From Geomonas azotofigens (GTDB taxonomy: Bacteria; Desulfobacterota; Desulfuromonadia; Geobacterales; Geobacteraceae): a stretch of DNA of 64,000 nt. The notes beneath the pieces are model-generated. The model was given only the letters and a program-made list of their open reading frames with translations, did not search any database and was not told the DNA's origin. Each line of letters opens with the position of its first letter. Within the stretch, counting starts at the first letter, position 1. Below, piece after piece: positions 46,274 through 57,667 of this stretch. The position numbers and the translations under genes are program-made. The DNA lies in assembly GCF_018919395.1 (NCBI RefSeq), contig NZ_JAHLME010000004.1:248001-312000 (forward strand), written 5' to 3'.

Positions 46274-46711
46274 ATGAAAATTCTGATACTTACCGTCTCC
46301 CTCCTTATCCTCGGCAGCCTGGCTGCCCTAGCCGCCAGCCAGGTTCGCTACGCCCCGCTGACTCCGGAGCTTGTTTCGTCAGGGGTGAAAATCATCGACA
46401 TCCGCACGGAAAAGGAGTGGCGGGAAACCGGCGTCGTGAAGGGCACCCTCGGCCTCACCTTTTTCCGGGAGGACAAGAGTTACGATGCCGACGCCTTTCT
46501 GGCGACGCTGAAGCGACACGTCACCCCCAACGAGAGGATCGCCATACTCTGCAGGACTGGGAATCGTTCCGACAAGGTCAGCCGGTACCTGGTGCAGCAC
46601 GGCTTCACCTCCGTAACGAACCTCGGCGGCGGGGTGACCAGGGCGAAAGAGGCAGGCATCAGGCTGGTGCCTTATACGCAGGACAACGTCTTATTCACCG
46701 CGGTTCGGTAA
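46274..46711 (+). CDS. Exported single-domain rhodanese
   Basis: 145 residues with a signal peptide (MKILILTVSLLILGSLAALAAS). Rhodanese fold with IIDIRTEKEWRETGVVKG and the active loop AILCRTGNRSDKVSRYL; catalytic Cys93 and the CRTGNRS loop size fit sulfur (not phosphate) chemistry. It would transfer sulfane sulfur in the periplasm and form a Cys-persulfide that the TlpA/CcdA route could reduce. 26 bases after ccdA. Confidence 0.88.
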   Translation: MKILILTVSLLILGSLAALAASQVRYAPLTPELVSSGVKIIDIRTEKEWRETGVVKGTLGLTFFREDKSYDADAFLATLKRHVTPNERIAILCRTGNRSDKVSRYLVQHGFTSVTNLGGGVTRAKEAGIRLVPYTQDNVLFTAVR

Positions 46712-46745
46712 GCAACCGACGCGACACAGATCAAAGGAGCACGTC

Positions 46746-47660
46746 ATGAATTTCAGCAAGCGTATCATTCCGCTTTCCCTCGCGGCACTTTGCACCTGCG
46801 CCGGTCTTTCCTGGGGTGCTGATGCCCCTGCCGTCCCCCAGCCCTTCGGGCCGGCCATCTCCGCCTTCGGTCCCGCCGGCACCGGTTTTCCGGTGGGGAA
46901 GCTTGGTCTCCTGCTCAACTATCAATACTGCGAGACGGACGGTGTGCGTAAGGGGGGGAGCGAGGTAAACGAAAATGTCAGGCTGACCAAGAATGTCGGG
47001 GTGGTGAAACTCCGCTACGGCATCACCGAGGGGCTCGACGTCCGTACGGCGACCCCCCTCTATGACGTCTATAAAAAGAGCCTGGTTACCGGCAGGGGGG
47101 AGCACCTGGGCTGGATCGGCGATACCGCGATCGCCCTGCACAAGGTGCTCTTGAATCAGGCTAAGGGCGCACCGTTCGACCTGGCGGTGGACGTCGGCCT
47201 CGTGGTGCCGACGACTGATGTCAGCAGCAAGAGCGTCGATTTCGTCGGCAACGGCGCCTGGGGTACCGGCGGTGCCGTCGGTCTCACCTACTCGACAGGT
47301 TCGCACCGCATCGACCAGGAGGTCCATGTCTACACCTTCACCGAGGGGGCTCACGACTACCGTAAGCCCATGTACGTCCGGAGTACGACCGCCTGGGGCT
47401 ACGCCGTGAACAACAATTTCGACATGGGGGCTGAATCCCAGTTCGACTGGAATGACCAGAGCGAGAAGAACGGCAAGAACCAGAAGGATTCGAAGAACGA
47501 GTGGTACGCAGGCCCGAAGGTGGCGTTCAAGTACAAGCCGGCCGGGTTCGCGGCGGGCTTGGCGGCCATGTTCCCCATGGCGCGCTGGTACGAGGCCAAT
47601 ACCCCCTCCGAGGGGTTCCGGATCGAGTTGAAGTTGAGCAAGACCTTCGACCTGTTGTAG
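46746..47660 (+). CDS. Outer-membrane beta-barrel, transporter-like
   Basis: 304 residues. Signal peptide MNFSKRIIPLSLAALCTCAGLSWG. The mature protein alternates short beta segments with polar turns: KLGLLLNYQYCE, VVKLRYGITEGLDVRTATPL, DTAIALHKVLLNQ, DLAVDVGLVVPTTD, and a terminal strand SEGFRIELKLSKTFDLL ending in Leu, as in barrel proteins. It resembles the MetA-pathway/phenol degradation-type porin group, which would suit import of aryl sulfates or phenols. AAAGGAG precedes the ATG. Confidence 0.75.
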   Translation: MNFSKRIIPLSLAALCTCAGLSWGADAPAVPQPFGPAISAFGPAGTGFPVGKLGLLLNYQYCETDGVRKGGSEVNENVRLTKNVGVVKLRYGITEGLDVRTATPLYDVYKKSLVTGRGEHLGWIGDTAIALHKVLLNQAKGAPFDLAVDVGLVVPTTDVSSKSVDFVGNGAWGTGGAVGLTYSTGSHRIDQEVHVYTFTEGAHDYRKPMYVRSTTAWGYAVNNNFDMGAESQFDWNDQSEKNGKNQKDSKNEWYAGPKVAFKYKPAGFAAGLAAMFPMARWYEANTPSEGFRIELKLSKTFDLL

Positions 47661-47674
47661 AGGGGTACCTGGTG

Positions 47675-48166
47675 ATGGCGTCGCGCAGCGGTGGGCAAAT
47701 GGTGACGGGAAACGTGAGCGAACAGGAGTGGCAACCGAGTCGGAACATCGAGTGCGGACATGACAGCAGGTACGTCAAGGTCGTGGCCGTGCTGGACCGT
47801 CTGCTCACCGACGCCGACCATGGCCGGATGCAAAACGTCGGGAAGGGGCTCCAGCATCTCCTTGCCAACACACTTGACTTGGCCGAGTCGGAAAACAGGG
47901 CTATGCGCGAGATCGGCTACCCCGAGTGGGTGGAGCACGAACAGGATCATCATCTGCTTTGCACGACCATCGCCAGTCTTTGCTGGCGATGGTCCCGATC
48001 CCGCCACTGTGGGCAAGGCCTCCATGAACTGCGTGCTCTCGTGCTCCGTCACATCCGTAGTCATGACCAGAGGTTTGAGCGGTACCTGCGTGGCAACGCA
48101 GCTCCCGGCGAGAGCCGTCCACGCGGAGCCGCGGCATCGGACCCGGGTATGACGGCAAGGGCGTGA
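47675..48166 (+). CDS. Degenerate bacteriohemerythrin-like protein
   Basis: About 163 residues from ATG 47675 (AGAGGGG upstream; ATG 47699 is an alternative). The four-helix scaffold is recognisable: YPEWVEHEQDHHLL keeps the H-x3-H pair and LVLRHIRSHDQRFERYL keeps the His/Asp pair of the last helix. Two ligand sites are changed: the first helix has GHDSRYVKV where hemerythrins have D-x-x-H, and the HFxxE His is Leu (LDLAESENRAM). It probably binds one iron or none. An exact 12-bp inverted repeat (47965-47994) lies inside the coding region. Likely the last gene of the assT run. Confidence 0.65.
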   Translation: MASRSGGQMVTGNVSEQEWQPSRNIECGHDSRYVKVVAVLDRLLTDADHGRMQNVGKGLQHLLANTLDLAESENRAMREIGYPEWVEHEQDHHLLCTTIASLCWRWSRSRHCGQGLHELRALVLRHIRSHDQRFERYLRGNAAPGESRPRGAAASDPGMTARA

Positions 48167-48217
48167 CCGGCGCCAGGCCCGTGCCGTATCCCGCCGTGGT
48201 AAATCGCAGCTGTGGTA

Positions 48218-49624
48218 TTACTCGGCGCAGCAGGAGAGTTGGGTCAGGTCGCGGTTGAAGGCCTGGGCGCACAGGCGCAGTCCTTCGCCCATGGAGGGGT
48301 AGACGTGCAGGGTGTCGGCGAGTTCGGCGACGGTCATGCGGCAACGGATGGCCAGCGCCGCCTCGTTGATGATGTCGGCGCCGCGATGCAGGCAGAGATG
48401 GACGCCGAGGATGCGGTCGGTGCCGCGGTCGGCGACGATCTTCACCACGCCGTCCAGTGCCCCGGTGACGTGGGCCTTGGGGATGGCGGAGGCGGGTATG
48501 GTCTGGCTCTCGACATCGAAGCCGGCCTGCCGCGCCGCCTCCTCGCCGTACCCCACCATGGCCACCTCGGGGTCGGTGAAGATGGCCATGGGGAGGCTCT
48601 GGTAGTCGAGCCGGCAGTGGCAGCCGGTTTCCAGCATGTTGTCCACCGCGGCGATCCCCTCGCGCGCCCCGACCGTGGCGATCTGCATACCGCCGGTTAC
48701 GTCGCCGGCCGCCCAGATGCCCGGCGCGGAGGTGCGCATCTCGCCGTCTACCTTGATGAAGCCGCGCGGGTCGAGTTCCACCCCGGCCCGCTCAAGGCCG
48801 ATCCCTTCGGTGGCGGGGGCGGTGCCCACCGCCAGGAGGAGCTGCTGCGAGAAGAACTGGTGCGGCTCGCCGTCGATGAGCGCCTCGATCCGGACCCCTT
48901 CGCCCTCGCGCGCCACCGAGCAGATGGCGGCGCCCACCACCACGCGCATCCCCTCGGTCTCAAGTGCCTGTTGCAGCGCCAGTGCCGGCTCCGGCTCCAC
49001 GGCGGGAAGCACGCGGGCGCCGTGCTCCAGGATCGTGACCGGAACCCCCAGCCGGTGAAACATCTGCCCCAGTTCCAGCGCGATGACGCCGCCGCCGATC
49101 ACGATGAGCGACTGCGGCAGGGTCTTCAAGAGGAGCGCGCTCTTGCTGGTCAGGTGCGGGGTGCGCTCCAGCCCCGGGATCTTCGGCACGCGGGGGTGCC
49201 CGCCGGTGGCGACCAGGATGCGGTCGCTCTCGATGACCCGATCCTCCACCTGCACCTTGCCCGGCGCGACGAAGACCGCCTTCCCCTTAATGAGCGACAG
49301 TTCCGGGAGCTGCGCCAGCACGTCCAGGTATTTCTTCTGCCTAAGTTCCTGCACCACGGCGAACTTGTGCCCGTCGAGGGTGGTGTAGTCGACGCCGTCG
49401 CGCCTGACACCGAGCCCCAGGCGTTCGCCCAGCTCTGCCTCGTGCCGGAACAGGGCGCAGTGGATCAGGGTCTTGGACGGGATGCAGCCCCAGTTGATGC
49501 AGGTCCCCCCCAGCACGCTACGCTCGATCATGATGGAGCGCGCCCCCCGCTCCTTGGCCCTCAGCGCCGCGGCGAAAGCGGTGGAACCCGATCCTAATAT
49601 GACAATCTCCCCTGTCGTACTCAT
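48218..49624 (-). CDS. merA: Mercuric reductase-like flavoprotein disulfide reductase (MerA family)
   Basis: 468 residues from ATG 49624 (GGGGTGA upstream). FAD site VILGSGSTAFAAALRA, redox pair Cys42-x4-Cys47 (LGGTCINWGCIPSK), NAD(P)H site LIVIGGGVIALELGQM, FAD loop GIWAAGDVTGG and a C-terminal dimer domain ending LTQLSCCAE. The vicinal CC near the C-terminus is the hallmark of MerA, delivering Hg(II) to the active site of the other subunit. The N-terminal metal-binding NmerA domain is missing, and no merR/T/P genes are adjacent. Confidence 0.88.
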   Translation of the reverse strand: MSTTGEIVILGSGSTAFAAALRAKERGARSIMIERSVLGGTCINWGCIPSKTLIHCALFRHEAELGERLGLGVRRDGVDYTTLDGHKFAVVQELRQKKYLDVLAQLPELSLIKGKAVFVAPGKVQVEDRVIESDRILVATGGHPRVPKIPGLERTPHLTSKSALLLKTLPQSLIVIGGGVIALELGQMFHRLGVPVTILEHGARVLPAVEPEPALALQQALETEGMRVVVGAAICSVAREGEGVRIEALIDGEPHQFFSQQLLLAVGTAPATEGIGLERAGVELDPRGFIKVDGEMRTSAPGIWAAGDVTGGMQIATVGAREGIAAVDNMLETGCHCRLDYQSLPMAIFTDPEVAMVGYGEEAARQAGFDVESQTIPASAIPKAHVTGALDGVVKIVADRGTDRILGVHLCLHRGADIINEAALAIRCRMTVAELADTLHVYPSMGEGLRLCAQAFNRDLTQLSCCAE

Positions 49625-49772
49625 GTGAATCACCCCACTGCTTAGTTTACCGTTCCGGGGGCGACCGGTAAACAGAAGAATTCACCGGTTTTTTCCAGCC
49701 CCCCATTCCGGCGTCCCCGCCGTGAGCCTCCTCCGCACGCCCGTTTTTTCCCGTTTTTACGGGTGATATTCC

Positions 49773-49845
49773 TTGACAGCGCCGTGCGCGCTGTTGTAAT
49801 CTGGCGAGCCTAACTGTTTGGATACAGTAAACTTTTTTATCCAAA
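49773..49845 (+). promoter_or_regulatory. Predicted glyQS promoter and leader hairpin
   Basis: TTGACA (49773-49778), 16 bases, TGTAAT (49795-49800). The leader then holds TTTGGATA (49817) and TATCCAAA (49838), an 8-bp hairpin. No T-box specifier or antiterminator was recognised. Confidence 0.6.
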
Positions 49846-49886
49846 AAGCTGCACCACTTGAAATATACGATTTGATCGGAGGCGGC

Positions 49887-50764
<878 letters not shown>

Positions 50765-50765
<1 letters not shown>

Positions 50766-52828
50766 TGGCTAAGGATCTGTTCCTTGAGATAGGTTGCGAG
50801 GAGATTCCGGCCGGCTTCGTCCCCAAGGCGATGGCCGACATGGAAGCCCTCATGAAACGCGAGCTGGAGACGGCCCGCATCGAGTTCGCCGAGATCGTGA
50901 CGCTGGGCACCCCGCGCCGCCTGGTGCTGGCGGTGAAGGGTATCGCCGAGCGCCAGCCCGACGCGGAACTGACCGCGATGGGGCCGGCCAAAAGCGCCGC
51001 CTACGACGCCGACGGCAACCCGACCAAGGCCGCCCAGGGCTTCGCCCGCGGCCAGGGTGTCGAGGTCGCCGACCTGAAGGTGGTCATGACCCCGAAAGGG
51101 GAGTACTTGGCCGCGGTGAAGAGCGAGGTCGGCCGCGACACCGCCGAACTCCTCCCCGAGATGCTGCCGCGCCTGATCGGCAACATCCCCTTCAAGAAGT
51201 CCATGCGTTGGGCCGACTTCGACGTCCGCTTCGCCCGTCCGATCCACTGGATCGTGGCGCTCTACGGCGGCACCGTGGTTCCCTTCGCCTTCGGCAACAT
51301 CGAAAGCGGGAGCGCCTCGCGCGGCCACCGCTTCATGGCCAATACCACCTTCCCGGTGCGCGACTTCGCCCACTACCTGGAGGAGTGCGAGCGCCACTTC
51401 GTGATCCCCGATCCGGAGAAGAGAAAGGCCATCATCCGCCAGGAGATCGACCGGGTGGCGCGCCAGGCCAAGGGTAACGTGCTCCCCGACGAGGCGCTCC
51501 TCGAGCAGGTCTCCTTCCTGGTCGAGTACCCCTCCGCGGTGCACGGCACCTTCTCCCCCGACTTCCTGGTGGTGCCGCGCGAGGTCTTGATCACCTCGAT
51601 GCGCGAGCACCAGCGTTACTTCTCCCTGGTGGACGACCAGGGGCGGCTCCTCCCCGGGTTCATCACCATCAACAACACCCTGACCGAGGACCCGCAGGTG
51701 GTGGTGAAGGGGAACGAGCGCGTGCTCCGGGCCCGCCTCTCCGACGCCCGCTTCTTCTTCGACGAGGACCACAAGGTGAAGCTCGAGACCCGCGTGGAGA
51801 GCCTCAAGAGCGTGGTCTACCAGGCGAAGCTCGGCACCTCCTACGAGAAGATGGAGCGTTTCCGCGAACTGGCCAAGGGGCTCGCGCAGCGGCACAACCC
51901 GGCGGTTGCCGACAAAGCCGCCCGCGCCGCCACCCTGTGCAAGGCCGACCTCGTCTCCGGCATGGTAGGCGAGTTCCCCGAGGTGCAGGGGATCATGGGG
52001 CGCGAGTACGCCCTGCATGACGGCGAGGACGCCGCGGTCGCCAACGCCATCGCGGAGCACTACCTGCCGACCCAGGCTGGCGGCGAGCTCCCCGCTTCCG
52101 ACATCGGCGCCTTCGTGTCGCTGGCGGACAAGACCGACACCATCTGCGGCTGCTTCAGCGTGGGGCTCATCCCCACCGGTTCCGCCGATCCCTACGCCCT
52201 GCGCCGCTCGGCGCTGGGGATCATCAACATCATCCTGGACAAGAAGTATCGCGAGCCCCTTTCCGGGCTGATCAAGGCGTCCCTGGACCTCTTGGCCGGC
52301 AAGGCCAACCGTCCCGTGGAGCAGGTCTACCAGGACGTGCTCGACTTCTTCCGCGGCCGTTTCGTGAACCTGATGGCGGACCGCTACCCCTCCGATGTGG
52401 TGGACGCGGTGGTCTCGGTCTCCTTCGACGACCTGGTCGAGGCGGCGGCCAAGATCCAGGCGCTCGCCGAGTTCAGAAAGCGCGACGACTTCGCCGCGCT
52501 GGCAGGCGCCTTCAAGCGCGTCGGCAACATCGTCAAGGAGGGGGTCGATACGCAGGTCTCCACCGCCCTGTTCCAGGAGTCGGCCGAGGGTGCGCTCTAC
52601 GAGGCGCAGCAGCAGGTAAAGCAGAAGGTTGACGCGGCGCTTTCCGGCGCGGACTACCTCGCCGCACTGACCGAGATCGCCACCCTGAAGCCGGCGGTCG
52701 ACCTCTTCTTCGACAAGGTCATGGTCATGGCGGAGGACGAGAAGGTGCGCGGCAACCGGCTGGCCCTGTTGACCTCGATCGCGCGGCTCTTCGGGAGCCT
52801 GGCCGACTTCGCGAGGTTGTCGGCATGA
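50765..52828 (+). CDS. glyS: Glycyl-tRNA synthetase beta subunit
   Basis: 687 residues. Starts MAKDLFLEIGCEEIPAGFVP behind AAAGGAGGT. Marker segments: TLGTPRRLVLAVKGIAERQ, MRWADFDVRFARPIHWIVAL, FLVVPREVLITSMREHQRYF, SDARFFFDEDHKVKLE, and the C-terminal tRNA-binding DALR region FFDKVMVMAEDEKVRGNRLAL. It recognises the tRNA and is needed for activity of GlyQ. The TGA overlaps an ATG opening a 25-codon frame. Confidence 0.98.
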
Positions 52829-52902
52829 AACGACTGCGACAGCTGAACCCGGGATGCAGCACCCTGGAGCAGGCCGTCGCGGCGAAACCACGCAAAATCT
52901 GA
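52825..52902 (+). CDS. Possible 25-residue micro-ORF coupled to glyS
   Basis: ATGA overlap with the glyS stop; encodes MKRLRQLNPGCSTLEQAVAA then KPRKI, a basic peptide. It ends 9 bases before the terminator stem. No family is known and it may be chance. Confidence 0.25.
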   Translation: MKRLRQLNPGCSTLEQAVAAKPRKI

Positions 52903-52911
52903 CGCTCACGT

Positions 52912-52955
52912 AAACAGCCGTCCGGGTGCAACTCCCGGCGGCTGTTTGCCTTTTT
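52912..52955 (+). terminator. Intrinsic terminator of glyQS
   Basis: AAACAGCCG (52912-52920) pairs with CGGCTGTTT (52939-52947), with an inner CCGGG/CCCGG stem, then GCCTTTTT. Confidence 0.88.
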
Positions 52956-53013
52956 CGGTTTATGTGTATACTTTAAGCTCCAAATTTATTAACAACATCT
53001 AAGGAGGGTGCAC

Positions 53014-55749
<2,736 letters not shown>

Positions 55750-55796
55750 TCCGGCAGGCGCCACGGCAGGGGCGTCGCAAGGCAGCCGGAGAAGCC

Positions 55797-55878
55797 TTGA
55801 CACGCTGAATGTAAACGTGTAATAGCGAATAGCGCGTTCTTAAGACGCCAAGAGGGGCGGCCGGGACCCCGGCCGCCC
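55797..55878 (+). promoter_or_regulatory. Promoter and stable leader hairpin of the cold-shock gene
   Basis: TTGACA (55797-55802), 17 bases, TAATAG (55820-55825). A leader of about 80 nt contains GGGCGGCCGG / CCGGCCGCCC (55855-55878), a very stable stem ending 34 bases before the ATG. Cold-shock genes often use structured leaders; the function here is inferred. Confidence 0.65.
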
Positions 55879-55912
55879 TGAACAAGACAACGAGCGGTAC
55901 AGGAGAAAAGTA

Positions 55913-56113
55913 ATGGCAAACGGTGTGGTGAAATGGTTCAACGACGCTAAGGGGTTTGGCTTCATCGAGCAGGAGAACGGTGCGGATGTCTTCGTGCACT
56001 TCTCCGCCATCCAGGGGGACGGCTTCAAGTCCCTGGCCGAGGGAGACTCGGTGAGCTTTGACGTGGTCCAGGGCGCCAAGGGGCCCCAGGCCGCCAATGT
56101 GGTCAGGAACTAG
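55913..56113 (+). CDS. Cold-shock protein, CspA family
   Basis: 66 residues, one cold-shock domain. RNP1-like KGFGFIE and RNP2-like DVFVHFSAI motifs, starting [16 protein letters not shown] and ending GPQAANVV. It binds single-stranded RNA or DNA and melts secondary structure. CAGGAGAAAAG precedes the ATG. It has its own promoter, leader hairpin and terminator. Confidence 0.96.
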   Translation: MANGVVKWFNDAKGFGFIEQENGADVFVHFSAIQGDGFKSLAEGDSVSFDVVQGAKGPQAANVVRN

Positions 56114-56135
56114 CTTCCCTGCCGAGCTTTGATCC

Positions 56136-56163
56136 GGCCCCGAATCCGTTCGGGGCCTTTTTA
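56136..56163 (+). terminator. Intrinsic terminator of the cold-shock gene
   Basis: GGCCCCGAA / TTCGGGGCC with loop TCCG, followed by TTTTTAATT. Confidence 0.92.
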
Positions 56164-56195
56164 ATTCCGCCCCCCGGGGCGACCGGTGCCAGCGC

Positions 56196-56645
56196 ATGCG
56201 TATCAACGAAAAATCGGACTCCCGCAGCATAGCCAAGAAGGAGAAGGGACCGGCGCCCAAGAGCGTCGCCGGAGCCGGCGCACCGCTGTTCGCCGGCCGG
56301 CTGACCGCCGTCGCCAAGGCGAGCGCCGAGTACCAGGGCGAACTGCAGCGCCTGAAGGACGAGATCGACAAGGCGGGGGACGTCCTGGAGCAGGAACCGA
56401 CCATCGCCAACTTCAAGGTGTTCCGGGAACTGATCGGCACCATGGCCCGCAAGGTCTCCGCCGAGGCCTACCGCATCGAGATGCTGAGCGGCGGGGTTAC
56501 CGGGCGCAGCCACGAGGTGATCGCCGTCGTCGACAAGGAGGCCGACCTCCTCTACCACCTGGTGATGCGGGAGCAGAAGGACCACATCCGCATCGTGGCC
56601 CAGATCATCAAGATCAAGGGGCTGGTGGTCGACTTCCTGCTCTAG
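56196..56645 (+). CDS. YaaR family (DUF327) protein
   Basis: 149 residues, cytoplasmic, no membrane segment. A disordered basic start (MRINEKSDSRSIAKKEKGPA) precedes a helical domain: LQRLKDEIDKAGDVLEQEPT, NFKVFRELIGTMARKVSAEAYRIE, DLLYHLVMREQKDHIRIVAQIIKIKGLVVDFLL, which matches YaaR across its length. Function is unknown; the family occurs in flagellated bacteria. No clear promoter or strong ribosome site upstream. Confidence 0.8.
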   Translation: MRINEKSDSRSIAKKEKGPAPKSVAGAGAPLFAGRLTAVAKASAEYQGELQRLKDEIDKAGDVLEQEPTIANFKVFRELIGTMARKVSAEAYRIEMLSGGVTGRSHEVIAVVDKEADLLYHLVMREQKDHIRIVAQIIKIKGLVVDFLL

Positions 56646-56719
56646 CACCGGTCCGTTCGATCCCCCGTAGCTACCCGTTTTCCGCCGTACCCCCGCTCCC
56701 GCTTTTACCGATAAAGTAC

Positions 56720-56746
56720 TCAAGATCACACCCCGAAAACCGATAA
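56720..56746 (+). promoter_or_regulatory. Predicted sigma-28 (FliA) promoter
   Basis: TCAAGATC (56720-56727), exactly 11 bases, ACCGATAA (56739-56746), close to TAAAGTTT-N11-GCCGATAA. It lies 90 bases before the PBP/GGDEF-EAL pair. A second ACCGATAA at 56707 lacks a -35. Confidence 0.55.
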
Positions 56747-56836
56747 AACAGTAGGGTTGACGGTGGCCGTTTCGCCACCCCTCTCGCATTCCCGTGCAGG
56801 TCCCCCACTTCCATCTAGTTTGACAGGAGAGCAACC

Positions 56837-57667
56837 ATGGCATCTTTCGTCAAGGCAGTTTTGGCCGTCGCGGCCGTCCTCGCCACCCTCGTGTCCCCCC
56901 CGACTGCCTCCGCAGCGGAAACCCTCAGGATCAACGGCACCGGCAGCGGTTTGGTGGTGATAAAGCCGCTGGCTGAGGCGTTCCAGAAGGAAAACCGCGG
57001 CATCGTGATCGAAATGGAGAAGAGCCTCGGGAGTTCCGCCGCCATCAAGGCGGTATCCCACCACGCGCTGGACCTCGCCGTCTCGGGACGCGCGCTCAAG
57101 CCGGCCGAGAGCGCCGAAGGGCTCATCCAGCAGGAGTGGGGCAAGACCCCGCTGGCGGTGCTCGCCAACCGCGGGGTGCGCTCGAAGGATGTGACGCTGA
57201 AGGAACTGGCGGCGATGTATGCCGGCAGCACCCCCAAGTGGCCCGGCGGCGAACTGGTCCGGGTGGTGCTGCGCCCCAACGAGGACACCGACACCAAGCT
57301 GGCCCGCTCCATGTCGCCGGAGATGGACCGTGGCCTCAGCGCTGCCCAGGGTCGCAAGGACATGCTCCTCGGCATCACCGACAACGAGGCCTACGACTTC
57401 GTCAAGAAGACCGAAGGGGCGGTGGCGTTGATGGCGCTGACGCTGGCGCTCGCCGAGCCGAACTCGGTGAACGTCCTAAAGCTCGACGGGGTGCAGCCGA
57501 GCGTCGCCAGCGTCTCCTCGGGCAAGTACCGCTTCGTCAAGGAGATGCACCTGGTCACCCGGAAAGATGCCCCTGCCGCGGTCGCCAAGTTCGTCAAGTT
57601 CCTCAACTCGAAGAAGGGGCGTTCCATCGCCGCTAGACACGGCCTGCACGTCACCGGGGTGAAATGA
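56837..57667 (+). CDS. PstS-like periplasmic binding protein
   Basis: 276 residues with a signal peptide (MASFVKAVLAVAAVLATLVS...ASA). Phosphate-binding-like fold: ETLRINGTGSGLVVIKPLAE (the GSG loop), EMEKSLGSSAAIKAVSHHALDLAVSGRAL, and a C-terminal HLVTRKDAPAAVAKFVKFLNSKKG. No transporter permease or ATPase follows; instead the stop overlaps (ATGA) the start of a membrane GGDEF-EAL protein, so it probably serves as its ligand sensor. The ligand may be phosphate or another oxyanion. Confidence 0.85.
   Translation: MASFVKAVLAVAAVLATLVSPPTASAAETLRINGTGSGLVVIKPLAEAFQKENRGIVIEMEKSLGSSAAIKAVSHHALDLAVSGRALKPAESAEGLIQQEWGKTPLAVLANRGVRSKDVTLKELAAMYAGSTPKWPGGELVRVVLRPNEDTDTKLARSMSPEMDRGLSAAQGRKDMLLGITDNEAYDFVKKTEGAVALMALTLALAEPNSVNVLKLDGVQPSVASVSSGKYRFVKEMHLVTRKDAPAAVAKFVKFLNSKKGRSIAARHGLHVTGVK

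Noticed and set aside
47995-48015. CCCGCCACTGTGGGC, reminiscent of the 3' part of a cobalamin riboswitch
   Set aside because: It lies inside the hemerythrin-like coding region, lacks the B12 box and the rest of the fold, and is not upstream of any gene in the right orientation.
49801-49886. T-box leader before glyQS
   Set aside because: The leader is under 90 nt with one short hairpin; no T-box sequence, specifier loop or terminator/antiterminator pair is seen.
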